Below, in pieces: positions 31,481-41,163 of a stretch of 64,000 nt of DNA. The stretch comes from Haliea sp. (lineage in GTDB: Bacteria > Pseudomonadota > Gammaproteobacteria > Pseudomonadales > Halieaceae): contig JADJAL010000002.1 in assembly GCA_016704305.1 (NCBI GenBank), positions 124,001 through 188,000 on the forward strand, in the 5' to 3' direction. Under the pieces are notes generated by a model, which saw only the letters and a program-made list of their open reading frames with translations, made no database searches and was not told the origin of the DNA. Numbering within the stretch: the first letter of the stretch is position 1; every line of letters begins with the position of its first letter. Position numbers and translations under genes: made by a program.

Positions 31481-32120
31481 TCAGCCTTCCCTCTACCACG
31501 TTGTACGCACTGCGTTCGCTCTTGGATGCCTGCTGCTGGCGTTCACTATTGACGCCCGCGCCAGCGAGCAGAGAATTCTGGTGCTCGGCGATAGTATCAG
31601 CGCGGCCTATGGTATGTCTCTGCAACAGGGCTGGGTGGCGCAAATGGCGGATGAACTGAAGTTGAAATATCCGCAGTTCTCCGTGGTCAATGCCAGCATC
31701 AGCGGCGAAACCACCGCCGGCGGACTGCGTCGCTTGCCCGCGTTGCTGGAAGAACACACGCCTGCCGTTGTGATCATCGAATTGGGCGCCAACGATGGCC
31801 TGCGTGGCTACCCGCTCGCGACGCTGAAGGACAATCTCACCGCGCTGGTCACGATGTCACAGCAAATCGGCGCCCGCGTGATTCTGTTGCCGATGGAGAT
31901 TCCACCGAATTACGGCGCACGCTACACGGCGGGATTCCGCGAAAGCTTTCGCACGGTAGCGCAGGAGACCGACAGCGTGCTGGCGCCGTTCCTGCTGGAC
32001 GGCGTGGCGACCGACCCGAAGCTGGTGCAGGCAGATGGCCTGCACCCCACCATCGATGCGCAGCCCATCATGCTGGCCAATGTGCTGACGAGCGTGACCG
32101 ACGTTCTTGCCGGGCTATGA
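31473..32120 (+). CDS. tesA: TesA-like SGNH-family esterase/thioesterase
   Basis: Periplasmic multifunctional acyl-CoA thioesterase / lysophospholipase / arylesterase. Block I ILVLGDSISAAYGM carries the nucleophilic Ser, block II is VNASISGETTAGG (Gly), block III IIELGANDGLRG (Asn) and block V DGLHPT supplies Asp and His. A signal peptide (RTAFALGCLLLAFTIDARA) precedes the mature enzyme. No ATG fits the frame; TTG at 31473 is the best visible start, with another TTG at 31464, so the true start is uncertain or disturbed by an indel. Ends in ATGA overlapping a small leader frame before bioA. Confidence 0.85.
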   Translation: MIIQPSLYHVVRTAFALGCLLLAFTIDARASEQRILVLGDSISAAYGMSLQQGWVAQMADELKLKYPQFSVVNASISGETTAGGLRRLPALLEEHTPAVVIIELGANDGLRGYPLATLKDNLTALVTMSQQIGARVILLPMEIPPNYGARYTAGFRESFRTVAQETDSVLAPFLLDGVATDPKLVQADGLHPTIDAQPIMLANVLTSVTDVLAGL

Positions 32121-32194
32121 GTAACGGGCGGAGCAATGGGCCAGGCAGCATACCGAGCAACGGGCCGAGCACCGATCTGAGCACTACGTTATGA
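32117..32194 (+). CDS. Possible 25-codon leader frame between tesA and bioA
   Basis: A small frame beginning MSNGRSNG, rich in Ser, Asn, Gly and Pro, starts on an ATG overlapping the tesA stop (ATGA) and ends in a TGA overlapping the bioA ATG (ATGA). The DNA is a degenerate 12-13 base repeat of the GAGCAACGGGC type. It could couple translation of the two genes, or be an N-terminal extension of bioA separated by an indel. No homologue is recognised. Confidence 0.3.
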   Translation: MSNGRSNGPGSIPSNGPSTDLSTTL

Positions 32195-33478
32195 GCAATG
32201 CGTTATGGGAGCAATTGCAGCGCGCTGATAGCGCTGCCATTTGGCATCCGTATGCGCCTGCCACGGGCGGGGCCGACGTCTATCCTGTCGTCAGCGCCAG
32301 CGGCGTGCGCCTGCAGCTGGCCGACGGCAGGGAGCTGATCGACGGCATGGCCTCCTGGTGGTGCGCGATTCATGGCTATAACCACCCGGTGCTGAACCAG
32401 GCCGTTGCAGCGCAACTCAAGTTGATGTCGCACGTGATGTTTGGCGGGTTGACGCATCCGCCCGCCGTGCAACTGGCGCAGCTACTGGTGGAGCTCACGC
32501 CACCGGCGCTCGACCGCGTGTTTTTCAGCGACTCCGGTTCAGTGGCGGTAGAAGTCGCGATGAAGATGGCGATTCAATACTGGTACAGCGCCGGACAGCC
32601 TCGCAAGCAGAAACTGCTGGCACTGCGCCACGGCTACCATGGCGACACCTTTGGCGCGATGTCCGTGTGCGACCCGGTGACCGGCATGCATCACCTGTTC
32701 GGCGCGGCATTGGCACAACAACTGTTCGCACCCGCACCCACCTGCGCATTCGATGCCGCCTGTGAAGACAGCGACATCCATGAGCTGACGGCCCTGTTAG
32801 CACAGCACAGCGAGGAACTGGCAGCCTTTATCGTCGAACCCGTGGTACAGGGCGCTGGCGGCATGCGCTTCTACTCGCCGCACTACCTCGTGCGATTGCG
32901 CGCTGTGCGACCAATACAATGTGCTGCTGATCTTCGACGAGATTGCCACCGGCTTTGGTCGCACCGGTAAATTGTTCGCGCTGGAACACGCCGGCGTCAC
33001 GCCGGACATTCTTTGCCTCGGCAAGGCGCTGACCGGCGGTTACATGACGCTGGCCGCCACACTGTGCACCGCGCGCATCAGCAGTACCATCAGCAACGGC
33101 GCGGCGGGCGCCTTCATGCACGGCCCGACGTTCATGGCCAATCCGCTGGCGTGTGCGACGGCCCTCGCCAGCATCAAGCTGTTGCTGTCGCAACCCTGGC
33201 AGCGCAACGTGCAGCGGCTGTCTGCGGAACTGGCGACAGGCCTCGCCCCGGCGCGTGAGCTATCCAACGTCGCGGATGTGCGCACGCTGGGCGCGATAGG
33301 CGTGATCGAATTGCACGATGCGGTGGATATGCGCGTGGTGCAACCGATGTTTGTCGAGCGCGGCGTGTGGGTACGGCCGTTTGGAAAACTCGTGTATGTG
33401 ATGCCGCCTTTCGTGATGGGCAGTGCTGATGTCGCTACTTTGACGGCGGCTATGGTGGATGTGGTGGCGCGGATTTAG
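32191..33478 (+). CDS. bioA: BioA, adenosylmethionine-8-amino-7-oxononanoate aminotransferase (one frameshift)
   Basis: PLP enzyme of biotin synthesis that makes 7,8-diaminopelargonate with S-adenosylmethionine as amino donor. The opening [15 protein letters not shown] and [16 protein letters not shown] are characteristic of BioA. The PLP-contact segment [18 protein letters not shown] and the lysine in [15 protein letters not shown] lie in a second frame; about two bases are missing near 32908, in the run encoding [13 protein letters not shown]. Corrected length 429 residues, as usual. Probable sequence error. No other biotin gene is in the window. Confidence 0.9.
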
Positions 33479-33480
33479 GT

Positions 33481-33600
33481 TAGGTGTTGCCGGTGTGCCA
33501 GTTCATCGGCGTCGACTGTATTTAGGCTGTAGCTGGCTATCGGGCGTTGCCTGTATATCGGTTCATGGGCGTCCACGGTATGAGCTCTGTAGCCGGCTGT
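33481..33600 (+). repeat. 60-base tandem duplication, diverged
   Basis: 33481-33540 and 33541-33600 align without gaps at about 42 of 60 positions (shared blocks include CGTTGCC/TGTTGCC, GTTCAT, GGCGTC, TGTAGC and GGCT). The end of the second copy merges with the left arm of hairpin copy 5. Non-coding in all frames examined. Confidence 0.65.
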
Positions 33601-33668
33601 TGGGTGTGGGGATGCCACGCTTGCTCAAAAAGCTTATTCGCCGCATGGCATCCCCACACCCAATAGCC
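33595..33668 (+). repeat. Conserved-loop inverted repeat, family A copy 5
   Basis: Arms 33595-33617 and 33646-33668 pair over 23 bases with one mismatch (GGTGTGGGGATGCCA / TGGCATCCCCACACC in the core). The 28-base loop holds CTTGCTCAAAAAGCTTATTCG. It lies directly after the 60-base tandem repeat in the bioA-phzF gap and faces copy 6. Confidence 0.87.
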
Positions 33669-33753
33669 TTGATATCGCGTAATTCGAGATCGCTCGCGCA
33701 ATTACTTATTGAGCCATTTTTCGAAGTGGAGCGCTCGACGCCTGCGCGATAGA

Positions 33754-33821
33754 GTCCACCGAGGGGAAAGCCCTGAGAGGGAATGAGCTTTTGAACGAAC
33801 AGGGCTTTCCCCTCGGTGGAC
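33754..33821 (-). repeat. Conserved-loop inverted repeat, family A copy 6
   Basis: Perfect 22-base arms at 33754-33775 and 33800-33821 (inner GGGGAAAGCCCTG / CAGGGCTTTCCCC). The minus-strand 24-base loop reads TTCGTTCAAAAGCTCATTC, differing from copy 1 by few bases. The outer stem is unrelated to the other copies. Confidence 0.87.
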
Positions 33822-33906
33822 GGGTAGCGTGCTCCGCAGTCAGAATGTACTGCTTTTACAGCCTGGACAGCATTATGCAGGTCAGCTGACCCGAGATAGC
33901 CGAACG

Positions 33907-34702
33907 TCAAACACCTTGAACAAACCCCTGCATAAACGTCACCGCAGACCCGGTCATGAAAACCCGGCCATAGCGCAGTTCGCAGTCCAGGTTGCCGCCA
34001 CGCGCGGAGACCTGTCGGCACTGCAGCCGGGTTTTGTGCAAACGCGCCGCCCAGTACGGCACCAGTGCGCAGTGCGCGGAGCCGGTGACCGGATCTTCAT
34101 TGATACCTACGCCGGGAGCAAAAAACCGCGAGACGACATCGCACTCATCGCCTGGCGCACTGACAATGACATTGCGCGAACTCGCAGCTACCAAAGCGGC
34201 GAAGTCAGGCTGCAGTTTTTCCAGGTCTTCCTGGAACTCGTAGACATAGAGCAGCGCGCCTTTGTCCCCGCGCGGGCACAGCGCTTCACTGGCGATGGCG
34301 CCCAGCGCTTTGCAGACCGTGAGGTCAACATCTACCGGAACCAACTCGGTGGCGGGAAAATCCAGTGTCAGGCGCGGGCCCGCACGGCGCACGCGCAACG
34401 CGCCGCTGCGGGTGTGGAATGTGATTTCATCGCCTTCGTACCCCAGGTGTTCAAACAGCACATGCGCCGCCGCGAGCGTGGCGTGGCCGCATAAATCGAC
34501 TTCCACCTGTGGCGTGAACCAGCGCAGTTGGTAGCCGTTGTCGACTTTCACCAGGTAGGCCGTTTCCGACAGGTTGTTCTCCATCGCGATTGCCGCCAGC
34601 AACTCGTCATCCAACCAGCTCTCCAGCGGCATGACGGCTGCGGGATTGCCCCTTGAAGATACCTTCGGCGAAGGCATCCACCTGATAGATCGGCAGGACC
34701 AT
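33907..34702 (-). CDS. PhzF-family isomerase/epimerase-like protein (one frameshift)
   Basis: PhzF-like fold of two mirrored halves. The ATG at 34702, preceded by a strong GGAGG, begins MVLPIYQVDAFAEGIFKG; one extra G in a GGGG run near 34652 then shifts the frame, after which NPAAVMPLESWLDDELLAAI continues. The conserved Glu of PhzF enzymes is in NNLSETAYL, and the segments LRWFTPQVEVDLCGHATLAA and DPVTGSAHCALVPYW are diagnostic. Corrected length about 265 residues. Substrate unknown: family members include PhzF of phenazine synthesis but most, as here without phz genes, are uncharacterised. Confidence 0.88.
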
Positions 34703-34806
34703 GGTTTCCTCCTATTGCGTTATCGGTGCCGCGCGTTGTACAAACCGGACGACGTTTTATATAGTGGCCACATCCCACAGCGGCACTATTCCGGTAACAA
34801 TACCCG

Positions 34807-35663
34807 ATGTCAAAGCGAGTACAAACGCCGCTGCAGGAAAAGTTCTACGAGGTCATCTTCGGCACGGAGACCCCGGCGGGAAAATGGTTTGATATCGGCC
34901 TGATCGTGGTGATCCTCGCCAGCGTCGCCGTGATCATGCTGGATTCCGTCCACGTTCCAGGCCCGGAGCAGGACAACATCTACCTGCGGATGGAGTGGGG
35001 ATTCACACTGCTGTTCACGTTGGAGTACCTGATCCGCATCTGGTGCGCACCCAACCGCAAGGGCTATGTTCTCAGCGTGTACGGCGTTGTCGACCTGCTG
35101 GCGCTGCTGCCCACCTATCTTTCGTTGTTCCTGCCGCAAACGGCACCGCTGCTGATTATTCGCGTACTGCGCATCCTGCGAATTTTCCGTGTGCTGCGGT
35201 TGCTCTCTCTTTGCTATCGGAAGCGAACTTTCTCGCGCGTGCGCTGCAACGCTCTGCACGCAAGGTCTTTGTATTCTTTGCGTTCATGATGATCCTGACG
35301 ACGATTTTCGGGTGCCTCGTGTATGTCGCAGAAGGCGGCAAGAATGGATTCGATAACATCCCGATCAGCATTTACTGGGCGATCGTGACGATCACCACGG
35401 TCGGTTATGGCGACCTGGCACCGCAAACTGTCCTTGGTCGCGCTATCGCCTCCGTCGGTATGTTGATCGGCTATGCGGTGATTGCCGTGCCCACAGGCAT
35501 CGTGACTGCCGAGTTGACCGTGGCGGAGCACGCTCGTCGGGAAAAGGATTTGCGGGAGTCACGAAACTGTAGCAATTGCGCCGCCGTGGAACGCGATCCA
35601 ACGGCACACTACTGCCGCCAGTGTGGCGTGCCGCTGCCGCGACCCGTGCATATGCAGCAGTGA
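34807..35663 (+). CDS. Voltage-gated-type K+ channel with C-terminal Cys motif (one frameshift)
   Basis: Six-helix potassium channel. S1 (IGLIVVILASVAVIMLDSV), S2-S3, an arginine-rich S4 (IIRVLRILRIFRVLRLL), S5 (VFVFFAFMMILTTIFGCLVY) and S6 flank the selectivity filter TTVGYGDL. The frame changes at about 35200-35212, right after S4, where LRLL should continue into YLSEANFLARALQ; a one- or two-base indel is likely. Corrected length about 285 residues. The C-terminus has a zinc-ribbon-like tail CSNCAAVERDPTAHYCRQCG, found in some bacterial Kv-like channels. Divergent from phzF with about 100 bases between. Confidence 0.87.
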
Positions 35664-35703
35664 CCATGCGCCGTCGCTCGCCGCGCCAACTGCGCGCCGC
35701 CGG

Positions 35704-35732
35704 TTGAAAAATGGGATTATTGCGGCGATATT
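35704..35732 (+). promoter_or_regulatory. Putative sigma-70 promoter of the TonB receptor gene
   Basis: TTGAAA at 35704-35709 and GATATT at 35727-35732 are separated by 17 bases, about 100 bases before the receptor ATG. Matches are 5/6 and 4/6 to consensus. No Fur-box-like palindrome was noticed nearby. Confidence 0.4.
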
Positions 35733-35830
35733 TTGCGATGTCTCGCCTAAGATAGACGCTGCCGTCAGCTCTCCGCCATGGAGACACCGTACCAGAACAA
35801 TACTAAAACAATACCAATGAGGCTCGCACC

Positions 35831-38206
35831 ATGAAATACCTGCAACGACATCCCCTGGCGTTAGCGCTGGGCACCGCCCTGATCGCCACCAGTCCGTCCA
35901 GCGTACTGGCCGACGGCATGCTCGAGGAAGTGGTGGTTACCGCGCAGAAGCGCACGCAGAACCTGCAGGATGTGCCGGTGGCGGTGACCGCTTTTACCGG
36001 TGAAATGCTGCGCGAGTCGGGCGTTCGCGATATGTTTGAACTCGCTACCATTGCTCCTAGCCTGAGCGTCGAACAGACACAGTCGTCTGCCAGCACGACG
36101 TTTGGTATCCGCGGTATCTTTACCAGTTCACAGAATTTCGGCCTTGAGCCTTCGGTCGGCCTGTATGTCGACGGCGTATACCGATCACGCCAGGGTTCAA
36201 TGATCAACAACATGGTCGACATTGCATCGATAGAGGTGCTGCGCGGCCCCCAGGGCACGCTCTTTGGCCGCAACACGCCCGCGGGCGCAATCCTGATGAA
36301 TACCGTCGCGCCTGACTTTGAGGAGTCCGGCTATCTCGAGGGCAGTGCGGGCGATTACGGACTACTGGATATCAACGGCGCCAAATCCTTTACCCTGATC
36401 GAAGATGAACTCGCGATTCGCCTGTCGGGCTTCAACATGGACCGCGACGGGACTGTCGATGTGGTAGGAAATGAACTACAGGAAGACGACGCCATCAACG
36501 ACCGCAACCGGTGGGGCGTGCGCTTTCAAACGCTGTATACGCCCAATGAGGATCTCACCCTGCGTTTTATCGGTGATCACTCGAAGGTAGACGAGATTTG
36601 TTGTGCAGTGGGCAACTGGGAGAATAACTTCTTCACGCAGAACCCGGCACCACCCAATGCTATACCGGGTACCGATACCACCGTAGCGGCTCCTCGACCT
36701 GGCGGCCTCGGAGGTACAGTACCTCTCGGCAAGGATTTTTACGATTATAAAGTCAGCACAAGCTTCAAACCCGAGTCACAAAATACCGACGAGGGTGTTT
36801 CCCTGCAGGCAGACTGGCAGACGGATTACTTCCTGATTACGAGTATCTCGGCGTATCGCAAGCATGAGTCGTACGACAACATCGACGCCGATTTCTACGA
36901 TATCGACGCGCTGGAAAGAGTGAACGACCTGACGCAGGAGCAGTACTCGCAGGAACTTCGCTTCAGTGGTGATGCCTTTAACGACAAGGTTAACTATGTC
37001 ACCGGTCTGTACTATTTTGACCAGACACTCGACTCAACCACAGACACCATTCTCGGCGAGGATGCGTATGTCCTGGCCAGCGCCTTCCTGGGGGTAGATC
37101 TTCCACAGGCGTTTCTGCCACCGGGCAGTTCTGCAAGCAATGCCGCTGATCAGAAACAATATAGCTACGCGGCTTTTGGCCAGGCTGACTACCACCTCAC
37201 TGAGCAACTCGTATTGACCGGTGGCTTGCGCTGGACTGACGAAAACAAAGAGATGACCAATGTCTTTACTGAAAATCCCACACCGGCGCCGCCCGGGTTC
37301 ATTGGCTTGACCGAGCTGGCTCCCAGGCCCAATGTCGACGAAGACTTTAACGAGAGCAAAATTACCTACACAGCCAAGATCAGTTATTTCCTGAATGACC
37401 TCACCATGTTTTATGGCTCCTACGGTACCGGCTACAAGGCAGGCGGTATCAACACCGACCGTACGCCACCCAGCGCGGACACCGTGTTTGAACCGGAAAC
37501 CGCCGAATCCTATGAGCTCGGCATGAAAACAGAGTTTCCGGACCAGGGGTTGCGCTTGAATGTCGCACTGCATAAAACCGACACGGATGACCTGCAGACC
37601 ATCTCCTTCCAGGGTGCAGGCTTTGTGCTGGACAACGCCGGCGTCGCGGAAACCTACGGTGGCGAGATCGACTTGATGTGGCTACCGACAGACAGCACCA
37701 CTTTTACGCTCGGTTATGCCTACAATCACGCCGAGTACTCTGATTTTGAAAATGGCCCTTGCTGGACGGGCACGCCCTGGCAAACCAGCACGCCTGACCC
37801 GGACACCAATTACGATGCGAATGGCGTTCCCACCGGTTCCTGTAACCGCAGCGGCGGCATGGTGTCCGGAAACCCGGAGAACGTCCTGGCGCTTACCGGC
37901 AACCAGCAGTTCAGGGTTACCGATACCGTGGGCGGCTTCGTCCACGGAGAGTACATTTTTACTGACGAGCGCATGACCGACGTCAACAACGACCCGGAGA
38001 AACTGGATGGCTCCTACTTTGTGGTCAACGTACGCGCAGGACTGGTCTATGAACCCTGGGCTACCACGCTGACGTTCTGGGGTCGCAATGTGTTCGACGC
38101 CCACGCTACCACCACCATCGCCGATGCCGTGGCACAACCCGGGCGTTTCATAGCGTATTACAAGGAGCCGCCAACCTGGGGCGCCACCGTGCGCTGGGAT
38201 TTCTAG
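35831..38206 (+). CDS. TonB-dependent outer-membrane receptor
   Basis: 791-residue receptor for energised uptake across the outer membrane. Signal peptide ([19 protein letters not shown]), then [20 protein letters not shown], the usual start of the plug domain in this subfamily; plug motifs [10 protein letters not shown] and [20 protein letters not shown]; then a 22-strand-type beta barrel ending in the aromatic TVRWDF. No frameshift. The subfamily is the large group abundant in marine gammaproteobacteria and sphingomonads, with substrates from siderophores to sugars and lipids. Neighbours give no hint of the ligand. Confidence 0.92.
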   Translation: MKYLQRHPLALALGTALIATSPSSVLADGMLEEVVVTAQKRTQNLQDVPVAVTAFTGEMLRESGVRDMFELATIAPSLSVEQTQSSASTTFGIRGIFTSSQNFGLEPSVGLYVDGVYRSRQGSMINNMVDIASIEVLRGPQGTLFGRNTPAGAILMNTVAPDFEESGYLEGSAGDYGLLDINGAKSFTLIEDELAIRLSGFNMDRDGTVDVVGNELQEDDAINDRNRWGVRFQTLYTPNEDLTLRFIGDHSKVDEICCAVGNWENNFFTQNPAPPNAIPGTDTTVAAPRPGGLGGTVPLGKDFYDYKVSTSFKPESQNTDEGVSLQADWQTDYFLITSISAYRKHESYDNIDADFYDIDALERVNDLTQEQYSQELRFSGDAFNDKVNYVTGLYYFDQTLDSTTDTILGEDAYVLASAFLGVDLPQAFLPPGSSASNAADQKQYSYAAFGQADYHLTEQLVLTGGLRWTDENKEMTNVFTENPTPAPPGFIGLTELAPRPNVDEDFNESKITYTAKISYFLNDLTMFYGSYGTGYKAGGINTDRTPPSADTVFEPETAESYELGMKTEFPDQGLRLNVALHKTDTDDLQTISFQGAGFVLDNAGVAETYGGEIDLMWLPTDSTTFTLGYAYNHAEYSDFENGPCWTGTPWQTSTPDPDTNYDANGVPTGSCNRSGGMVSGNPENVLALTGNQQFRVTDTVGGFVHGEYIFTDERMTDVNNDPEKLDGSYFVVNVRAGLVYEPWATTLTFWGRNVFDAHATTTIADAVAQPGRFIAYYKEPPTWGATVRWDF

Positions 38207-38292
38207 CGGCAGCTGATCAACCGGTAATAAGCCGCCTGTCACCCCGACAGGCGCGTGCTATACTGCCGGCGTTTTTTCCACGACGCACAACC

Positions 38293-40464
38293 ATGTCAAA
38301 ACCCCTCTTCTCCTATCGCAAGTTCTGGGCGGAGTGCTTCGGCACCGCGCCGGAACTGCCTATGTCGCGCGCCGAAATGGACGCGCTGGGCTGGGATAGC
38401 TGCGACATTATCATTGTCACCGGTGACGCCTACGTCGATCACCCCAGCTTTGGCATGGCGGTAATCGGTCGCCTGCTGGAAGCGCAGGGCTTCAGGGTGG
38501 GGATCATCGCGCAGCCGGACTGGACATCCACGGCGGATTTCGAGGCGCTCGGCGCGCCCAACCTGTTCTTCGGCGTGGCGGCCGGGAACATGGATTCCAT
38601 GATCAACCGCTATACCGCCGATAAAAAGCGCCGCAATGACGACGCCTACACGCCGGGCAATACCGGCGACAAGCGCCCGGACCGTGCGGTCATCGTCTAT
38701 AGCCAGCGCCTGCGCGAGGCCTACCGCCAGGTGCCCCTGGTCATCGGCAGCATCGAGGCCAGCCTGCGCCGCATCGCCCACTACGATTACTGGAGCGACA
38801 CCGTGCGACGCTCCATCCTGCTCGACAGCCGCGCCGACATGTTGCTGTACGGCAATGCGGAGCGCGCGATTGTCGAACTGGCGCATCGGCTTGCTGCCGG
38901 TGAATCCATCCACGCCATACGCGACGTGCGCGGCACCGCGTTCGTGCGCAAACGCGTGCCGGATGGCTGGCGCGTGATCGACTCCACCAGCATCGATGCG
39001 GTTGGCCCCGTCACTGCGCCCATCAATCCGTATATCGACACGGCCACCGCCGCGTGTGCGACGAAGGGCAGCGAGCCAGAAATCGTGGAGCCAATACGAC
39101 TGATCGGCGACATGGCTGGGAAGAGTGCCGAGCAGAAGTCGGAGCAGAAAGTAGGCGAGGACGCCCAGGCCGTCATTCGCATTCCCGCGTATGAGCAGGT
39201 GCGCAGCGACCCTGCCCTGTATGCGCACGCCTCGCGCGTGCTGCACAAGGAGACGAATCCGCACAACGCCAGGCCGCTGGTGCAGGCGCACGGTGACCGC
39301 GAGCTGTGGCTGAACGCGCCGCCGATCCCGCTGGAAACCGACGAACTGGACCAGGTGTTCGAGCTGCCGTATACCCGCCTGCCGCATTCGGTCTACGGCG
39401 ATGCGCGCATCGTCGCGTACGAAATGATCCGCCATTCGGTGAACATCATGCGCGGCTGCTTCGGTGGCTGCACGTTCTGCTCGATCACCGAGCACGAGGG
39501 TCGCATCATCCAGAATCGCTCGGAAGATTCCATCATCCGCGAGATCGAGCAGATTCGCGACACGTCGCCCGCGTTCACCGGTGTTATTTCCGACCTGGGC
39601 GGGCCCACCGCAAACATGTGGCGCCTCGCCTGCGACAGCCGTGAGGTGGAGGCCAAATGCCGCAAGCTGAGCTGCGTGTTCCCCGGCATTTGCAAGAATT
39701 TGAATACCGACCAGACGCCGCTCGTCAAACTCTACCGGCGTGCGCGCGGCGTGGCCGGGGTAAAGAAAGTGCTGATCGCCTCCGGCCTGCGCTACGACCT
39801 GGCGGTGCGCAGCCCCGAGTATGTCGAGGAACTGGTGACGCACCACGTCGGCGGCTACCTGAAGATCGCGCCGGAACATACCGAGGACGGCCCGCTGTCG
39901 AAAATGATGAAGCCCGGCATCGGCGCCTACGAACAATTCAAGGCGATGTTTGAAAAATACTCGCGCGCTGCGGGCAAAAAGCAGTACCTGATCCCGTATT
40001 TCATCGCCGCCCATCCCGGCACGACCGACAAGGATATGATGCACCTGGCGCTGTGGCTGAAGGGCAACAAGTACCGCGCCGACCAGGTGCAAACCTTCTA
40101 CCCCTCGCCGATGGCGACCGCCACAGCGATGTACCACAGCGGTAAAAACCCACTGAAGCGCGTGACCCATAAGAGCGACAGCATGCCCACCGTGAAGGGC
40201 CTGTCACAGCGGCGCCTGCACAAGGCATTCCTGCGCTACCACGACCCTGACAACTGGCCGGTATTGCGCGAGGCGCTGAAGAAGATGGGACGCGCCGACC
40301 TGATTGGCAATGGCAGCAATCACCTCGTGCCCGCGCGTCAACCGGCCAAGCACCATCCCGTCGTCACTGCAAACACAAGCAGTCCCGACTCCCGCCCGTT
40401 CGCTACCCAGCACAATGGCGTGGTCAACGTCCCGGGGCGACGCAAGCGCACGACACGGCGCTAG
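38293..40464 (+). CDS. ygiQ: YgiQ-family radical SAM protein
   Basis: 723 residues. N-terminal domain ([35 protein letters not shown]) is specific to YgiQ. The radical SAM cluster motif CFGGCTFC (CxxxCxxC) lies around residue 390, followed by [20 protein letters not shown]. The C-terminal part has [13 protein letters not shown] and a basic tail. Reaction unknown for the family; the cluster and S-adenosylmethionine fold are secure. Single gene, with 86 bases between it and the preceding receptor. Confidence 0.93.
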   Translation: MSKPLFSYRKFWAECFGTAPELPMSRAEMDALGWDSCDIIIVTGDAYVDHPSFGMAVIGRLLEAQGFRVGIIAQPDWTSTADFEALGAPNLFFGVAAGNMDSMINRYTADKKRRNDDAYTPGNTGDKRPDRAVIVYSQRLREAYRQVPLVIGSIEASLRRIAHYDYWSDTVRRSILLDSRADMLLYGNAERAIVELAHRLAAGESIHAIRDVRGTAFVRKRVPDGWRVIDSTSIDAVGPVTAPINPYIDTATAACATKGSEPEIVEPIRLIGDMAGKSAEQKSEQKVGEDAQAVIRIPAYEQVRSDPALYAHASRVLHKETNPHNARPLVQAHGDRELWLNAPPIPLETDELDQVFELPYTRLPHSVYGDARIVAYEMIRHSVNIMRGCFGGCTFCSITEHEGRIIQNRSEDSIIREIEQIRDTSPAFTGVISDLGGPTANMWRLACDSREVEAKCRKLSCVFPGICKNLNTDQTPLVKLYRRARGVAGVKKVLIASGLRYDLAVRSPEYVEELVTHHVGGYLKIAPEHTEDGPLSKMMKPGIGAYEQFKAMFEKYSRAAGKKQYLIPYFIAAHPGTTDKDMMHLALWLKGNKYRADQVQTFYPSPMATATAMYHSGKNPLKRVTHKSDSMPTVKGLSQRRLHKAFLRYHDPDNWPVLREALKKMGRADLIGNGSNHLVPARQPAKHHPVVTANTSSPDSRPFATQHNGVVNVPGRRKRTTRR

Positions 40465-40513
40465 GGCATTTCGGATTCACCGTGACACCACGACACTTAA
40501 ACAAAGGAGAATA

Positions 40514-41074
40514 ATGATGGCTATATCGCGAGTACTATCCGCTTTTGTACTTTCCCTGGTTTGCGCGCACGTATTCGCGGCTGGACCCACCGTGGATGCC
40601 CCGCTGCCGCCACTCAGCATCGGCGAGCGCGGTGAACTGACGTTGGCCAGTGGCGATTTCGGCTTCGTTCCCTGGAGTTCCGATGCGGGCATGGGCAAGG
40701 TGCAGGTGATCCAGTATTTTGGCGCCACGATGAAGGACAGCGAAATATTCAAACCCTTCACCGACCTGCTGGAGAGCAACTTTGAAGCGGGGACCATCCG
40801 GGTCGTGACTGTGCTGAACCTGGACGCGGCTATGTGGGGCACCACGCCGTTTGTGCTATCCGAGCTGGAGAAAAACAAACGTGTGTATCCCGATGCCACC
40901 ATGGTGGTTGATGACAAGGGCGCGGGCGTGTCGGTGTGGGAGTTGGGCGATACCGGCAGCGGACTCATCATTACCGACGCCAAAGGCATCGTTAAATACT
41001 TCACCCGCCAAACCATGAGCGCTGAGGAAATGACAGCGGCATTGGAACTGATACGGGCAAACCTGGACAGCTAG
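40514..41074 (+). CDS. ytfJ: YtfJ-family periplasmic protein
   Basis: 186-residue secreted protein with signal peptide (MMAISRVLSAFVLSLVCAHVFA) and the YtfJ transcription-regulator-family fold, a thioredoxin-like domain (KVQVIQYFGATMKDSEIFKP, VTVLNLDAAMWGTTPFVLSE) without a CXXC pair. The start at 40514 has AAAGGAGA just upstream. Function is not established. Stands alone between ygiQ and the efflux genes. Confidence 0.82.
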   Translation: MMAISRVLSAFVLSLVCAHVFAAGPTVDAPLPPLSIGERGELTLASGDFGFVPWSSDAGMGKVQVIQYFGATMKDSEIFKPFTDLLESNFEAGTIRVVTVLNLDAAMWGTTPFVLSELEKNKRVYPDATMVVDDKGAGVSVWELGDTGSGLIITDAKGIVKYFTRQTMSAEEMTAALELIRANLDS

Positions 41075-41163
41075 ACGGACAGCAGCAGCGCGGCGTCTGT
41101 ATTCGCACGCGCCTTCTTTCAACGCACCATGAAAACGCCTGTGCTACTGGCGGCAGATAACCT

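Larger units (their letters stand above)
33479..33906. other. Convergent intergenic region between bioA and phzF
   Basis: No gene is supported in these 428 bases. From left to right they hold a 60-base tandem duplication (33481-33600), two opposed conserved-loop hairpins (33595-33668 and 33754-33821) separated by 85 bases of unassigned sequence, and about 85 unassigned bases before the phzF stop. Each is annotated or described separately. Confidence 0.7.

Noticed and set aside
25905..33821. Family A hairpins as rho-independent terminators
   Set aside because: Loops are 24-32 bases, no T-tract follows the arms, and one pair lies in a divergent promoter region. Termination cannot be excluded, but is not the best explanation of loop conservation.
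25905..33821. Family A hairpins as integron attC sites
   Set aside because: attC sites keep conserved core ends and vary in the loop; here the loop is conserved and the ends vary. No integrase gene is present in the window.
38296..40170. 624-codon minus-strand open frame inside ygiQ
   Set aside because: Shadow of the high-GC ygiQ gene; the plus strand has a full YgiQ protein with the radical SAM motif.
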